Below, in pieces: positions 1 through 15,850 of a stretch of 64,000 nucleotides of DNA (positions are counted from its first letter, which is position 1; each line of letters begins with the position of its first letter). The notes below the pieces were generated by a model. The model had not been told where the DNA came from. It searched no databases and saw nothing but the letters and a program-made list of their open reading frames with translations. The DNA is from Chelydra serpentina (Eukaryota > Chordata > Testudines > Chelydridae), in assembly GCA_037349315.1 (NCBI GenBank), contig JBAIAC010000019.1, positions 22,426,001-22,490,000 on the forward strand, in the 5' to 3' direction. Position numbers and translations under genes: made by a program.

Positions 1-660
1 TGGATTGGATAAAACAGTAAAACAAGTTTATAACTGCAACAAGACAGATTTTCAGTATAAGTAATGAGGCATACAGGTCAGAAGTGGTTACAATAAAAAT
101 AAAATGGCTTTTAGTGCCTAACTTGACAAACGATATTCGATTCTAGCAAAGTTTCCCACCATATGCTGCAGCAGATTACTGACCAAACTCTCAGTTCAGG
201 ACCCCTCCTCCAGAGTCCAATGGCTGTTTCCTTTTGTCTTCACAGGTGCAGAGAATGAGGTGGGCAGGGAGAGAGAGAGAGGGATCTCTTGGGCTGTCTG
301 CCCCTTTTTTATAGTCCTGTCCCCCCTCCTTTTCAGAAGCATTTCCACCTGGGAGACAAGGGGAGAGGCAGTCTGGTGAAGAAAGGAAGCTCCATGCAGT
401 ATTTTTGCTAAGATGTATATTTTTGTCCCAGCCCCGTTCCTTGCCAAAGAATGCTCACTTAGCACGTCATGGTCCATCAGCCTTGTTGACACCTGACTGA
501 GGCATCAGCTTGCCCTTTGTCTCTGAGGAACTGGCTTAGCCTCTCTCCAGATTTATCTTGGAAATGTGCTTATGTTCATAACTTTACATAAAAGGTTATG
601 TGTATTTTGGTATGATATTGATCAGCAAATTGAATTTTTAAATATCTCACAAGCCATACC
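1..660. repeat. Dispersed ERV-like repeat, copy 1
   Basis: Shares order and wording with 17690-18480: AGAAGTGGTTA followed by AT-rich sequence, TTTTTATAGTCC, CATTGCCAAAGAATG in the second copy against CTTGCCAAAGAATG here, GACACCTG, GTTCATAACT and GATCAG near the 3' end. The two copies are diverged and neither has an obvious reading frame. An endogenous-retrovirus or other LTR-element origin is a guess from the turtle repeats I recall. The left edge is cut by the window. Confidence 0.55.
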
Positions 661-2192
661 TTGTGTGACCCTCCTCTCCTCCACCCCCTTCCCATGAGAC
701 CTTTGCCGCTCACTGCATTCCTCCTCCACCCCCGTCCTCAGCAAGACCCCCGCATCCTTGAAATATTCTTCCTCTCCTCCCTGTGAGGGCCCCCCCCCCA
801 CACCTTGGGAGAGGAAGGGGAGGAGAGGAGGGACATGGCGAGCGGTGGCTGTGGGGGACGAATGAGGGAGGGAGTGGGGCCCAAGGGAAACTTCACCCGT
901 CGCTCTTGCCTCTTCACCTCATCACTCCCCGCCCACCCTGACTATGGTGCCTTGGGCTGTCGCCCACCCCTAAGGTTGACTCTGATTCTCCCTCCCACTT
1001 TCACTACCACCACAGCTATTTCCCAGTTCCTCATTGCTATAGGCATTCCTCCCTACCCACCCACCCACAACAGCCCTCCTAGGCTGCCCAAGGATTATCC
1101 GTTGCCTAGACCAACAGATAGATAGAAACTCAACATGTGAGTTTCTAGGGCAAGCCATTTTAAAGTTTTGATTATCCACAAAAGTTAAGAAAATGTTAAA
1201 TGAGAGAATCCCCCCCTCTTTTAACCATCATACCTTCTAAACACCTTATCTGATGGGCCTCAAGCTTTCTAGAAAAGAGGCATTAAAATTGCACCCATGA
1301 AATTACAAGTTAACTTATTTAGTTTTGGTGTAGGCAGGTATAATGGTGGTCAGAATTAGGGCCTATAAATAATTGAAGGCTAGTTGCAACCAGACCTCTG
1401 GGAAGGCTGTTGTCTGTATAGTATTCATGCTAATACTGCTGTCGGCATTTCTGTCTGCCTGAGCTCACACTTCATGTAACTGCAAATCAATAAGATGCTT
1501 CTTCCAAAAAGGAATTCTGAAGGAATGTTGTGAAATAATAAAGAGAAACTCAGACCTGTGTAGAGCCCCTTGATAAATGTAATGGGCTGCGCTGAATTCA
1601 TGGACTAGTTTGTTTATACCAGAGTAGACTTCTTTTAATACCCTTTTTCCATTTGTGAATTTATTACAAGCCTTCTCTCACTAGGGAAGGGGGAAATTAC
1701 ATTTTATTTCTGTGATATTTTTATATATGGAAAGAGGAGATAAGATCTGAGTGCAAATGTGTTTTAATCACCTTGTTGTACAGATACTCTGGTGCTCTGC
1801 ATCATTATCTAATTATTTGATTTCAGGGCCTGAAAAATTTAACCAGTACTACTAGCCTGAGTTCTTAAAAATCCAGGAGTGTTACGAACACCTGTGTATA
1901 ATTCCCCCATACCTGCCTGAAGATCTTGCTTACATTGTAAATAAACAAACAATTATGTACTGTTGTGTGCTGTATTGAACATTATACCAATCAACTTTCT
2001 TTTTAATATATTTTAAAAAATATAACTTCGCTCCTTTTCCTTTTTCAATCTTATTGTATATCAGATCATGGTGTCTCTTTGCTTGAGTTGTCTTCAGTCT
2101 CTATTCCCTCCTTTTTCATCTTTTCTGTTCATTTATATTTTCCACTGTCTCCCTGTATTTTCTCTTTCTTGTCCCACTTTCCTCTCATAGAA

Positions 2193-2279
2193 GCGACAAA
2201 GGGTCCTGTGGCACCTTATAGACTAACAGAGGTATTGGAGCATAAGCTTTCGTGGGTGAATACCCACTTCATCAGATGC
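2193..2279 (-). mobile_element. Penelope-like element tail with hammerhead core, 87 bp, antisense
   Basis: Flanked by the direct repeat CTCATAGAA (2184-2192 and 2280-2288); the right copy is also the tail of the adjacent SINE, so the element probably landed in SINE tail sequence. On the minus strand it reads CTGATGA (2275-2269), a GTGGGT/ACCCAC stem (2267-2252), GAAA (2251-2248), GCTTATGC (2247-2240), then the tail TGTTAGTCTATAAGGTGCC. It shares this tail with the copies at 13064, 37267 and 51654, the last of which carries a PLE endonuclease remnant. Confidence 0.75.
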
Positions 2280-2280
2280 C

Positions 2281-2453
2281 TCATAGAATATCAGGGTTGG
2301 AAGGGACCTTAGGAGGTCATCTAGTCCAACCCCCTGCTCAAAGCAGGACCAATCCCCAATTTTTGCCCCAGATCCCTAAATGGCTCCCTCAAGGATTGAA
2401 CTCACAACCCTGGGTTTAGCAGGTCGATGCTCAAACCACTGAGCTATTCCTTA
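2281..2453 (-). repeat. Turtle tRNA-derived SINE with CR1-like tail (antisense)
   Basis: On the minus strand the element starts with a tRNA-like head containing box A (TAGCTCAGTGG) and box B (GAGTTCAATCC). A unique part follows, then a 3' tail (GGTCCCTTCCAACCCTGATA, TTCTATGA) that matches the CR1 LINE tail. This tRNA head plus CR1 tail layout is the Cry-I/tortoise polIII SINE. It is transcribed by RNA polymerase III when active and mobilised by CR1. The same family is at 15549-15738 in sense orientation. Confidence 0.85.
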
Positions 2454-4017
2454 CCCCCTCTTGTCATCTCCCTCCTAATGTATCCTGTTAATCTCTCTCT
2501 TCTTCTCTCTGGGCCCCTCCATGCACATACCCCCCTGATACCCATCAACCTGCACAGAAACAGAGACTGGAAATCTTATCCAGTATCTAATAGCCAGAGA
2601 GGGCTAAACCTAAAAGCCAAAGACTGCTAGGAAAGATGGCGGGCCCATTTTCAAAGGGCAGTGCCGAGGTGAGATTTCATTTTCCCTCATCCTGTATGCA
2701 CCAGAGAAAGGACAGAGTACTGGGGTTCCTACCAAGTTATTGTCCCTGGACCCTGCTTGGGACTCTTTTATTTTTTTAAACTAGCCTCCAGCTCATAGTT
2801 GGTTGACCAATTTGAGGTCTCCATTCAGTCTTCTCTGCATGCTAGGAGGGTGGGGGAGAGCATCTTTATTTCTTGTGTACACATTTGCTCATGCTCGCTC
2901 TTTCCTCTCTCTTCCCCCTCCCCTTCTGGCTGCTACAGTGGCAGGTGGCATGTCTCTGGTCTTGCTCCTCAGTGGCAAGAAGTGTGTCAGAATGGGACAC
3001 AGCCACACTGAGGGTATAGCTACACAGCAAAAGCTGTGCACAAGTGAGCCAACCCAGGCAAGCTTGAATCCTATCGCAGTGAAACCTTCTCTGTGTGAGT
3101 TTCAGAGCAGGCTAGCGAGCTAAGTATCTGGTGTCCATGCCGGGTTTGTGCTATCCAGAGCAGGTGTGGGCTATGCTGGCTCCAGTGCCTGCCTCTGCAA
3201 CCGCTGAGTGAAACTACTGCCATAGAAACTGAGAAGATGTTCATTTTTCACTTTGTGGCAGTATAGGAAAACTCTGAGCAGCCACAGAGGCTCTGGAGCT
3301 GTACCTCTGCAGAGACCTAGGAAGACAGCACTGCATTGGTTCTACTCGATTCATATTCAATGATTTGGTTTGCTTGTTTACTGGCAGCCATCAGGGTTAG
3401 AAATTTAAGTGGTGTGTGTATTTTAGTGTTTTGTAATAAAAGCTACATAAGTAGATGGCCATTGCCCGGGAAAGATTCCTACTCTCATGGGTAAGTGAGC
3501 TTTCACCTTGCTAACACTCCTGGCAGATTCCTGTATTTATATTTGTAGAAACTAATTCTTGGTGGTATGTTTGTTTTTTAGAGTGCTTATCTTTTGTGTG
3601 ATAACTCCTTGTTTATAACTTTCTGATTACTCCATTTATTTATTTATTTTTAGATTTTATAAAAACTTTTGCATAGGCATGCATTCTATAAATTAAAAAC
3701 ATAGTGCTAATAACACATTATAAAGGATTGTTTATCCTGCCTTAACAGATAAATATTCACCAGCAAATATAATCAGAATAAAATAAACTCCAAATCCTCC
3801 AGCTCTGAGGGTGCCCCCTCCCCAATACTCCCTGGAAAATTAATGAAGCTTTAAATATTGCCAAAGCCATGGCTATGGGAAATGGTAGGTATCAAACTTA
3901 TATCTGCGTTTTTCATTTTCTCTCCAGTACTTGATAAATTTAGGGGGTAAAGATAACTTTCTAATTATTTAAATTAGCTCTTGTTGTAAAGAAATCCCAC
4001 TTTTTTCATTAACATAG

Positions 4018-4283
4018 CCCTGGTCTGTCTACACTAGGGGAGGAGATCAACCTAAGATACGCAACTTCAGCTACGAGAATAGCATAGCTGAAGTCGACGT
4101 ATCTTAGGTCGACTTACTTCGCATCCTCACGGTGCGGGGTCGACTGCCGCCGGTCCCCCGTCAACTCTGCTTCCGCCTCTCGCCGCGGTGGAGTACAGGA
4201 CTCGGCGGCAGAGCAATCAGGGATCGATTTATCGCGTCTACACTAGACGCGATAGATCGATCACTACCCGCCGATCCCATAGT
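4018..4283 (+). mobile_element. Dual-hairpin MITE (PIF/Harbinger type), 3' truncated
   Basis: Starts near CCCTGGTCTGTCTACACTAG. It carries hairpin 1 (AAGATACGCAACTTCAGCTA ... TAGCTGAAGTCGACGTATCTT), a CpG-rich middle, and hairpin 2 (ATCGATTTATCGCGTCTA / TAGACGCGATAGATCGAT). It stops inside the terminal CACTACCCGCCGAT block without the usual terminal repeat or TWA duplication. Same family as 33578, 46820, 51074 and 61133. Confidence 0.75.
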
Positions 4284-4375
4284 GACTCAATGCATCTATG
4301 TCCTTTTCTGTTTCTTTCCACAAATCTCTTGATTTTCTTATTGAATTTTGATCAATGTAAATGGTGATTTGCTAA

Positions 4376-9555
<5,180 letters not shown>

Positions 9556-9918
9556 TGACATGTTATGTAATGGGTCAGATGGAAGACAATGAGCTAGATG
9601 GTAAAACTCAGTCTTGTTACAAAATGTAACATTTCACTGCAGGGTTTTTCATTTTCCTTAGGTGATTCAAAGACCCATTAATATAAAAGAGGTTTTTGTA
9701 CAGGAATCCGATATAGTTGTGTCTGCTGTAGTTAGGCTATGGAAAATATCCTTGCTGGGATTTTTCCTTTTTGTATTTCTTTCAGATCTCTGTGATAGTA
9801 TAATTCACTGTTTTTCTATATTGCTTCCCTTACTCAAATACATGGCGTTTCAGATCAGCCCTTGTTATTAGTTATTAACAATTTGGTGTGCATGGCACTT
9901 CAGTGAGAGACTATAGAG

Positions 9919-10405
9919 CAGGGGTGGGCAAACTGCGGGCCGCATTCGGCCCATTAGACCTTTTAATCTGGCCCTTGAGCTCCTGCTGGGGAGCAGGGTA
10001 GGGGGCTTGCCCCCACTCCGCTCGTGCTGTGGCTCCACACGGCTCCTGGAACCAGCGACGTGTCTCCCCTCTGGCTCCTAAACATAGGCGCAACCAGGGG
10101 TCTCCGCACGCTGCCCCTACCCCAAGTGTCGGCTCTGCAGCTCCCACTGGCCAGGAACCATGGCCAATGGGAGCTGCATGGGCGGTGCTTGCAGACGGGG
10201 GTGCGCAGAGCTGCCTGGCCACGCCTCCGCATAGGAGCCAGAGGGGCCACATGCCGCTGCTTCTGGGAGCCGCTTGAGGTAAGCGCCGCCCAGAGCCTGC
10301 ATCCCTGACCTCCCACATCCCAAACCCCTGCCCCTGCCCTGATCCCTCTCCTGCCCGCAAAACCCCTCGGTCCCAGCCCAAAGCACCCTTCCCTCCCTTT
10401 CTATC
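9919..10405 (+). mobile_element. hAT-like non-autonomous element, 3' truncated
   Basis: Begins with the terminal repeat CAGGGGTGGGCAAACTGCGG, which also starts the intact element at 38983. It runs through the same GC-rich body (AATGGGAGCTGCA, GGCCACGCCTCCGC, CTTCTGGGAGCCGCTTGAGG and the CCCAAACCCCTG-type tract). The right terminal repeat and second target copy are missing. The long ORFs on both strands here come from its GC-rich composition. Confidence 0.8.
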
Positions 10406-10424
10406 CCTAGCTGTACTACCGGGC

Positions 10425-10562
10425 TGCTGGATGATCTTGGATAAAGTCTATTCACCTCTGTGCCTCAATTTCCCCATCTGTAAAATGGGGATTATGATAC
10501 TGACCTCCTTTATAAAGTGCTTTGAGTTCTACTGAGTAAAAGTGTAATATAAGAACTTGATA
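10425..10562 (+). repeat. MIR SINE fragment
   Basis: Contains the MIR core wording CCTCAATTTCCCCATCTGTA, AAATGGGG and AAAGTGCTTTGAG in the right order. An old, inactive amniote SINE remnant. Confidence 0.75.
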
Positions 10563-11793
10563 TTACTACTTACGACTGTGGTAAATGTGGAGCTTCTGAC
10601 AAAATAAACAGGAAATATTGATGTAGGTACTTTCTTGGGCTTTTTGACAAATTACTTCAAACAAAAAAACTTCAACCAGCTCAGCTGCTTATGATGAAAT
10701 ATGTTTTTTTCCACTCTTTCTCCTCTTGACTTGAATGTGTAAATCTGACACTTTTTTTGGTGTCCAGGAGGAGACTGTAATTGAGACCTATGAGCTTTGT
10801 TCATGTCTTCTCCTGTAATGAATAGATGGCATATCTTCTAGACTTATTTCTTGCCAATCATTTCCTTATTAAATCTTGTCTACTTAGTAGTGCCATCTAC
10901 TTAACCATTTTACCCTTTGGTGTGAACTCTAGGAAAACAAAGATTTTGTTCCATTACAAATGTAATGGAGCTGACCTACAATAGATGTCAAAATAATTTG
11001 CCACTATAAAGTTATCCCTTTAATTGCCTACTGTAGCAGTGCTAAAGTAAATGATTAAATAATCTTTTGTCACTCTAAAACAAATTGTCAACAGAGTTAT
11101 GAGTGTAGCTTATTTTTTCCTTAAAATAAAATTATGCAGATAAAACGGAACCTAACTATACAATACTCACCGGACAAAACTTAATCCAGATACTAGTAAC
11201 CACAACTACATTAACTTAAATGGGGTTTTGCTTGTTTATGCCAATGCTGAGTTGGCCCTTTATTTTGAGGTTTTGTTCATTCTTTCCCTATTTTTTTTTT
11301 TTTTTTTGTGAACAAAGCATCGTTTCTCTTCAGCTCACTCCTCCTTTTGGTCCTGATTCAGAAAGCGCTTATGCAGGTGCTTATCTTTAAGGATGGGCTT
11401 AACTTGGATTAACTAGTTTAATACAGATGTTGTACTAAACCGGCTAAGTGTGTCTTCTTGTAATGTACATCAGTATAGCTTTTATAAATGTCAAAGTGGT
11501 ACCTTACTACGTATGCTAAGGTAACATTTGATCTTATTAATTTTCTGCTATCTCAATTTGCATTTTCAATTCTGCATATCTCAATAGACTTTGTGAAAGA
11601 AAAGAACAAAGGTAGATTTATTCACCTTATTTTGTTGATGGACCAGTGTGAAATTACCCATCACTGGGTAGTACTGGACACCTTTTAAGTTGAATCATTT
11701 GCCTCCTTTTATTTTCATAGGTATGACAGTGCAGGTAAAGGACGCTTTTGAGTCAGTGCTATAAATCTAAAACAAATACTTGTTTTGCACTAG

Positions 11794-11842
11794 GTTTCTT
11801 ACTTTGAAATTTACTTGGACAAAATAAGGGACTTACTTGATG
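11794..11842 (+). CDS. KIF5C: KIF5C exon 5: motor domain (residues 133-148)
   Basis: 49 bp encoding VSYFEIYLDKIRDLLD plus the first base of V149. The core strand SYFEIY is nearly invariant in kinesin-1. The GTAAGT donor is a perfect consensus. A short exon of this size is typical of KIF5 genes. Confidence 0.95.
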
Positions 11843-12871
11843 GTAAGTAACAGCATGCTTTTTTTGTTCCCTACTGGCTGGGTTGTGGGGAGTCTGGGGG
11901 AAGTGTTTCTTTCCTGTTTATAATTGATTCAATGCTGTCGTATTGAAAAGCTTGAATTAAATTTACAGCTGAAAGACTGAATTTCTAAATTTTATTTAAG
12001 ATGGTTTAGGTTAGCTGATTATCTGGCTCCTACTTTATGATATTAGAAGAGGCATTTGAATTGTTGAGACACTGTGTGCCACAGCTTTTCTGTGTAAATG
12101 AGGATGCATCAGTGGTGTACAAAATCCAAGTGCCAGAGGTGCATTTGTGTCCAGTGTAGATATACATAGCTTGCTTATAAGCTATAGACTTCTGAGATTT
12201 TGTATTTTCTTGCCAACCAGACTACTTCTGAGTCCTGCAAACTCACATTATTTTCATGCATACTGTACATGTAAACCTCATGACTTACAGCCGGTTTGCA
12301 ATTGAAATGAAGACTTTATACAGTATTTGTCAGAAGTTAGGTTAGATTTACATAGTTAAATTTTATTCCAGAGTATGAGAATAGACCAAGATTTAATCAG
12401 TGTTTTACTATGTTTCTATTGATTAGAAGAACTTGGGAACATTACAAAAATAATAGGTTGTTTCAACTGTTGTTCCAGCCTGCACCTATTCAAATTAGTC
12501 TGGAGATGTGGCGGGGAAGGGCAAACTGTAATATTAACACAAGAGCAGTGAAGTTGGCTGGAACTCTATTAAGCCTATGAAATATTTGCTTTGTTCAGGA
12601 AATCCAAGTTGGTTTCATGTTTCTTCAATACATGTTTATATTGATTGGAGCGTGCAACAAAAGCTCTCGGCCATAAAAATCATTTTAGATAAAAAACCCT
12701 TAATTTCAGGGGAGGGCAACTTTTTTAAAGTAAGGAACAGGAAAAAATATCCTCATTCTGAATTTGAGTTTTGTAATTAGTTATAGTGTGTTCAAATTAT
12801 TCTTTTGTCATTCCTGCAATTGACAGAATTTGTAAGTGAAATACTCCTAATACATGTAATCTTTCTTCTAG
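11843..12871 (+). other. KIF5C: KIF5C intron 5
   Basis: About 1.0 kb of AT-rich unique sequence. I see no repeat, RNA gene or ORF with family features. Confidence 0.8.
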
Positions 12872-12927
12872 TGTCAAAGATGAACCTTGCAGTACATGAA
12901 GATAAAAACAGAGTTCCATATGTAAAG
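12872..12927 (+). CDS. KIF5C: KIF5C exon 6: motor domain (residues 149-167)
   Basis: 56 bp, completing V149 and encoding VSKMNLAVHEDKNRVPYVK. L-A-V-H is the KIF5C form; KIF5A and KIF5B have L-S-V-H as I recall them. The M at residue 152 (codon ATG, 12880-12882) stands where I recall T in all three paralogues; an ACG to ATG CpG change would explain it. The donor is GTATAA. Confidence 0.95.
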
Positions 12928-14282
12928 GTATAAGGAAGATTTTCAGATGTTTGATTTGATTAATTTTCCCCTTCTCCCCACCCCAAGGGTCCTTAAACCA
13001 GCTTCTACTTTTATGTGGGGATTTCTATTTGCACCTTCCTTAACATGCACTTTGTGTGTGTGGGGAAAAACAACAACGAGGAGTCCGGTGGCACCTTAGA
13101 GACTAACAGATTTATTTGGGCATAAGATTTCGTGGGTAAAAAATCCAGGCATCTGAAGAAATGGTTTTTTTACCCACGAAAGCTTATGCCCAAATAAATC
13201 TGTTAGTCTTTAAGGTGCCACGGGATTCCTCGTTTTTTTGTGTGGATACAGACTAACACGGCTACCCTTCTGATACTTTGTGTGTGTGTGGAAGCAATAG
13301 AATTTACATAATAAAAGCCCTGAACTTTTAGACATTTATGAGGAAAATAAGAGGTGTGTGCGCATGCGCACGCCAACACGTATCGAATTAGTGAATTTGG
13401 TGGTTTTTGTATTGTTTGTTTGTGGGCGGTTGCTGCTTAATCAGTTCTGAATTGTAGCTGTAATAGTCCTTGCATTTAAACAGTTTTGTGAAACATTGAT
13501 GGGATTGAATCATTTCTCTTTGCTTCACTTCCCAAGTGTTTTTAAATGATTATATTTTGTTATACATGCTTTTAAAGTTAAACACTTATATTAATATTTA
13601 ATATGGAACATGATAGAGAAGAATTGAAGAGCATAATTTTTTTTTCTTCAAAATTCACTGGTATGGATGCTATGTTTGGTTGATCTATAATCTTCCAACA
13701 AACATAATGCAAAATGTTGTCGTTTTACAAACAATAATGTAGATTGTTGTTTGACAGCTTCTTGCTCCTCTACTTAAATTCCATAGAAAAAAGAAATTGA
13801 ACATTTCTGATGAAAAGGGGAAGTATTCTATTTTCTCTTACCTCTTATCCTCAGATGGGAAAACAAAGAAGGCCAAATCATTCCATAAACATTACCATAT
13901 TACCGGAGAGAAGGAGAGCAATCTCCCCCCTGTTCTTGAGCTGGGAATGAAAAAGTAATTGTGGCACTGGAATCTAAAAGAACTTAGAGGTTCTGATGGA
14001 AGTTATTTGATACTTCAGCATTTTCTGATTGTATAGAATTCTCTTATTTGGAGTGTTTGATTTGATTGATCCTTTAATACACTCTGAGAGGAGAATCTTC
14101 TCAAGTTACCCCCCATAAACCCCACTGAAGTCAATTTGAGGGCAGATTTTGGCCATATCTCTTTTGGATGTTCATATTGGATATTTATTTTTGCCTGAGA
14201 AAGATGAACATTTTACATTACCATGAAAAGATGCAAAGACACATTTTCTATACTTCTAAATACTGAATTTACGTGTTTCTAG
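12928..14282 (+). other. KIF5C: KIF5C intron 6
   Basis: Contains the palindromic PLE insertion 13064-13274 next to a GT-rich stretch. 13292-14282 is AT-rich with nothing recognised apart from a short CACTGAAGTCAATTTGAG motif near 14120 that recurs in other introns. Confidence 0.8.
13064..13274. mobile_element. Penelope-like tail, head-to-head inverted dimer, 211 bp
   Basis: Two copies of the PLE tail face each other. The left arm, 13077-13143, is antisense and the right arm, 13165-13232, is sense. They are about 67 bp each, nearly complementary, with a spacer of about 21 bp (TCCAGGCATCTGAAGAAATGG). The whole lies between ACTTTGTGTGTGTGG (13049-13063) and the same sequence with two extra bases (13275-13291), so it looks like one insertion event. 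The right arm holds CTGAAGA (13153), GAAA (13178) and GCTTATGC (13182), and the 3' end is ACTAACACGGCTACCC. Confidence 0.78.
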
Positions 14283-14375
<93 letters not shown>

Positions 14376-15479
14376 TGATCTCAAAGAAGTATATAAAGAA
14401 ACAATAGCGCTTAGTGCCTATATTTTGTCTCTTGCTTTCATTAGGAAATAACACCCCAATCCATCAAAGCATGTGGATAATTTATATTGAAGTAAACGGG
14501 ACTACTCGTGTGCTTACAATTAAGCATGTGTACTTTACTTACTAACTCACTCTCGGGTACCAGTGTGCTAGAACAGTTGGTGAATGTTGACTTTTTAATG
14601 ATGATCTGTGATGTGAGAAGATCTTTTAACTTTGGCCCAATAAATGACTCTTGGAGACCATTAAAAAGCAAATGGGAAAACCAAGTGCAAATACACATTT
14701 AGGGCTAGTCCAGCTACAACTGATAACAATTTGAAAACTCCTATTGACTTCAATGGGAGCTAAATTGGTACCTCAATTTAACATGCATTGCATACATTGC
14801 AGTTTCTCAACATAGGCTTTGTGAGATTCCTTACATTTTTAGCAGCGATATATACTATTGTATAACTGTGCCATGAAAGGTGTAACTTTTTAAAGAATGG
14901 CTTGTGATACTGTTTTCAAAAGAACATGGAGACTATATTTTCAGATTGTTTTAAAACCTATACAAATATTTTTAAATACTGTTTTGTAATATTTATTTTA
15001 GCAGCCAAAAGTTATAGAATGAAAAGTTGTATTGTGGGTGACTGTTGTGTAGACAGTCTGTTAGTGCTGACTTTAGTTATGATGAGTGTTTCATTAAGAA
15101 AAAGTGCATCCATCCACTGTTCAAACTACATATAGCGCACTATAGTTTATTTATTCTGTCAGTCATTATTGAATAAAATGTGACAAATTATACCTGAAAA
15201 ATAATTCCTAAGCTTTTACCGGTGGAAAATAAGTAATTTTACTTTTGAGCAAGGGATTTCTATTCAATTGTAATTTTAAATCAGTCCAAATTATAATGCT
15301 AGATTTCATAACTTCAGCTCTAAAATGTTTTAGCTTGTCCACAGTTTACTGCTGTTCAATAAACCTCTGATATCTTGAAGACGTGAATGTAGGCATTGAT
15401 GGGTTTCAGGCTGAGGGTTTTATTTTGTGAATTCTAGGTTTTGTTCCATATTCCCACTATGCCCCTGCCCTCACTTTGT

Positions 15480-15850
15480 GATTTGCTCTAGGTTTATGAT
15501 ATATCTCTGCCTCAGTTTACTCATCTGTAAAGTGAGATAATACTTTCCTACCTAGCTCAGTGGTTTGAGCATTGGCCTGCTAAACCCAGGGTTGTGAGTT
15601 CAATCCTTGAGAGGGCCACTTAGGGATCTGTGGCAAAAAAATCTGTCAAGGGACAGTACTTGATCCTGCTAGTGAAGGCAGGGGACTGGACTCGATAACC
15701 TTTCAAGGTCCTTCCAGTTCTAGGAGATTGGCATATCTCCATTTATATTATATTATATGGCTGATGATGAGATTCTTAACATTCATGAAGTGCTTTGAGA
15801 TACTGTACTAAGTGAACCGTGCTGTGTTTAATGTAGTTGTCACTATTGCT
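15480..15850 (+). repeat. MIR SINE interrupted by a younger SINE
   Basis: The left part has CTGCCTCAGTTTACTCATCT and GTAAAGTGAGATAATA, the right part TGAAGTGCTTTGAGATACTG. Both are MIR core and 3' pieces in order, separated by the turtle SINE at 15549-15738. MIR is the older element. Confidence 0.75.
15549..15738 (+). repeat. Turtle tRNA-derived SINE with CR1-like tail (sense)
   Basis: Box A TAGCTCAGTGG at about 15554 and box B GAGTTCAATCC at about 15596. These are followed by the body (AGGGATCTGTGGCAAA) and the CR1-like tail (GATAACCTTTCAAGGTCCTT, CCAGTTCTA). It is not a functional tRNA gene: after the tRNA-like head there is no acceptor stem to match the 5' end. Confidence 0.85.

Noticed and set aside
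9911..10455. Overlapping ORFs of up to 156 codons on both strands
   Set aside because: They lie in the GC-rich hAT fragment 9919-10405; several frames are open at once, as expected from composition, and none has a protein motif.
15549..15625. Possible tRNA gene with good A and B boxes
   Set aside because: The sequence continues into the SINE body and CR1-like tail, and no acceptor stem closes the cloverleaf.
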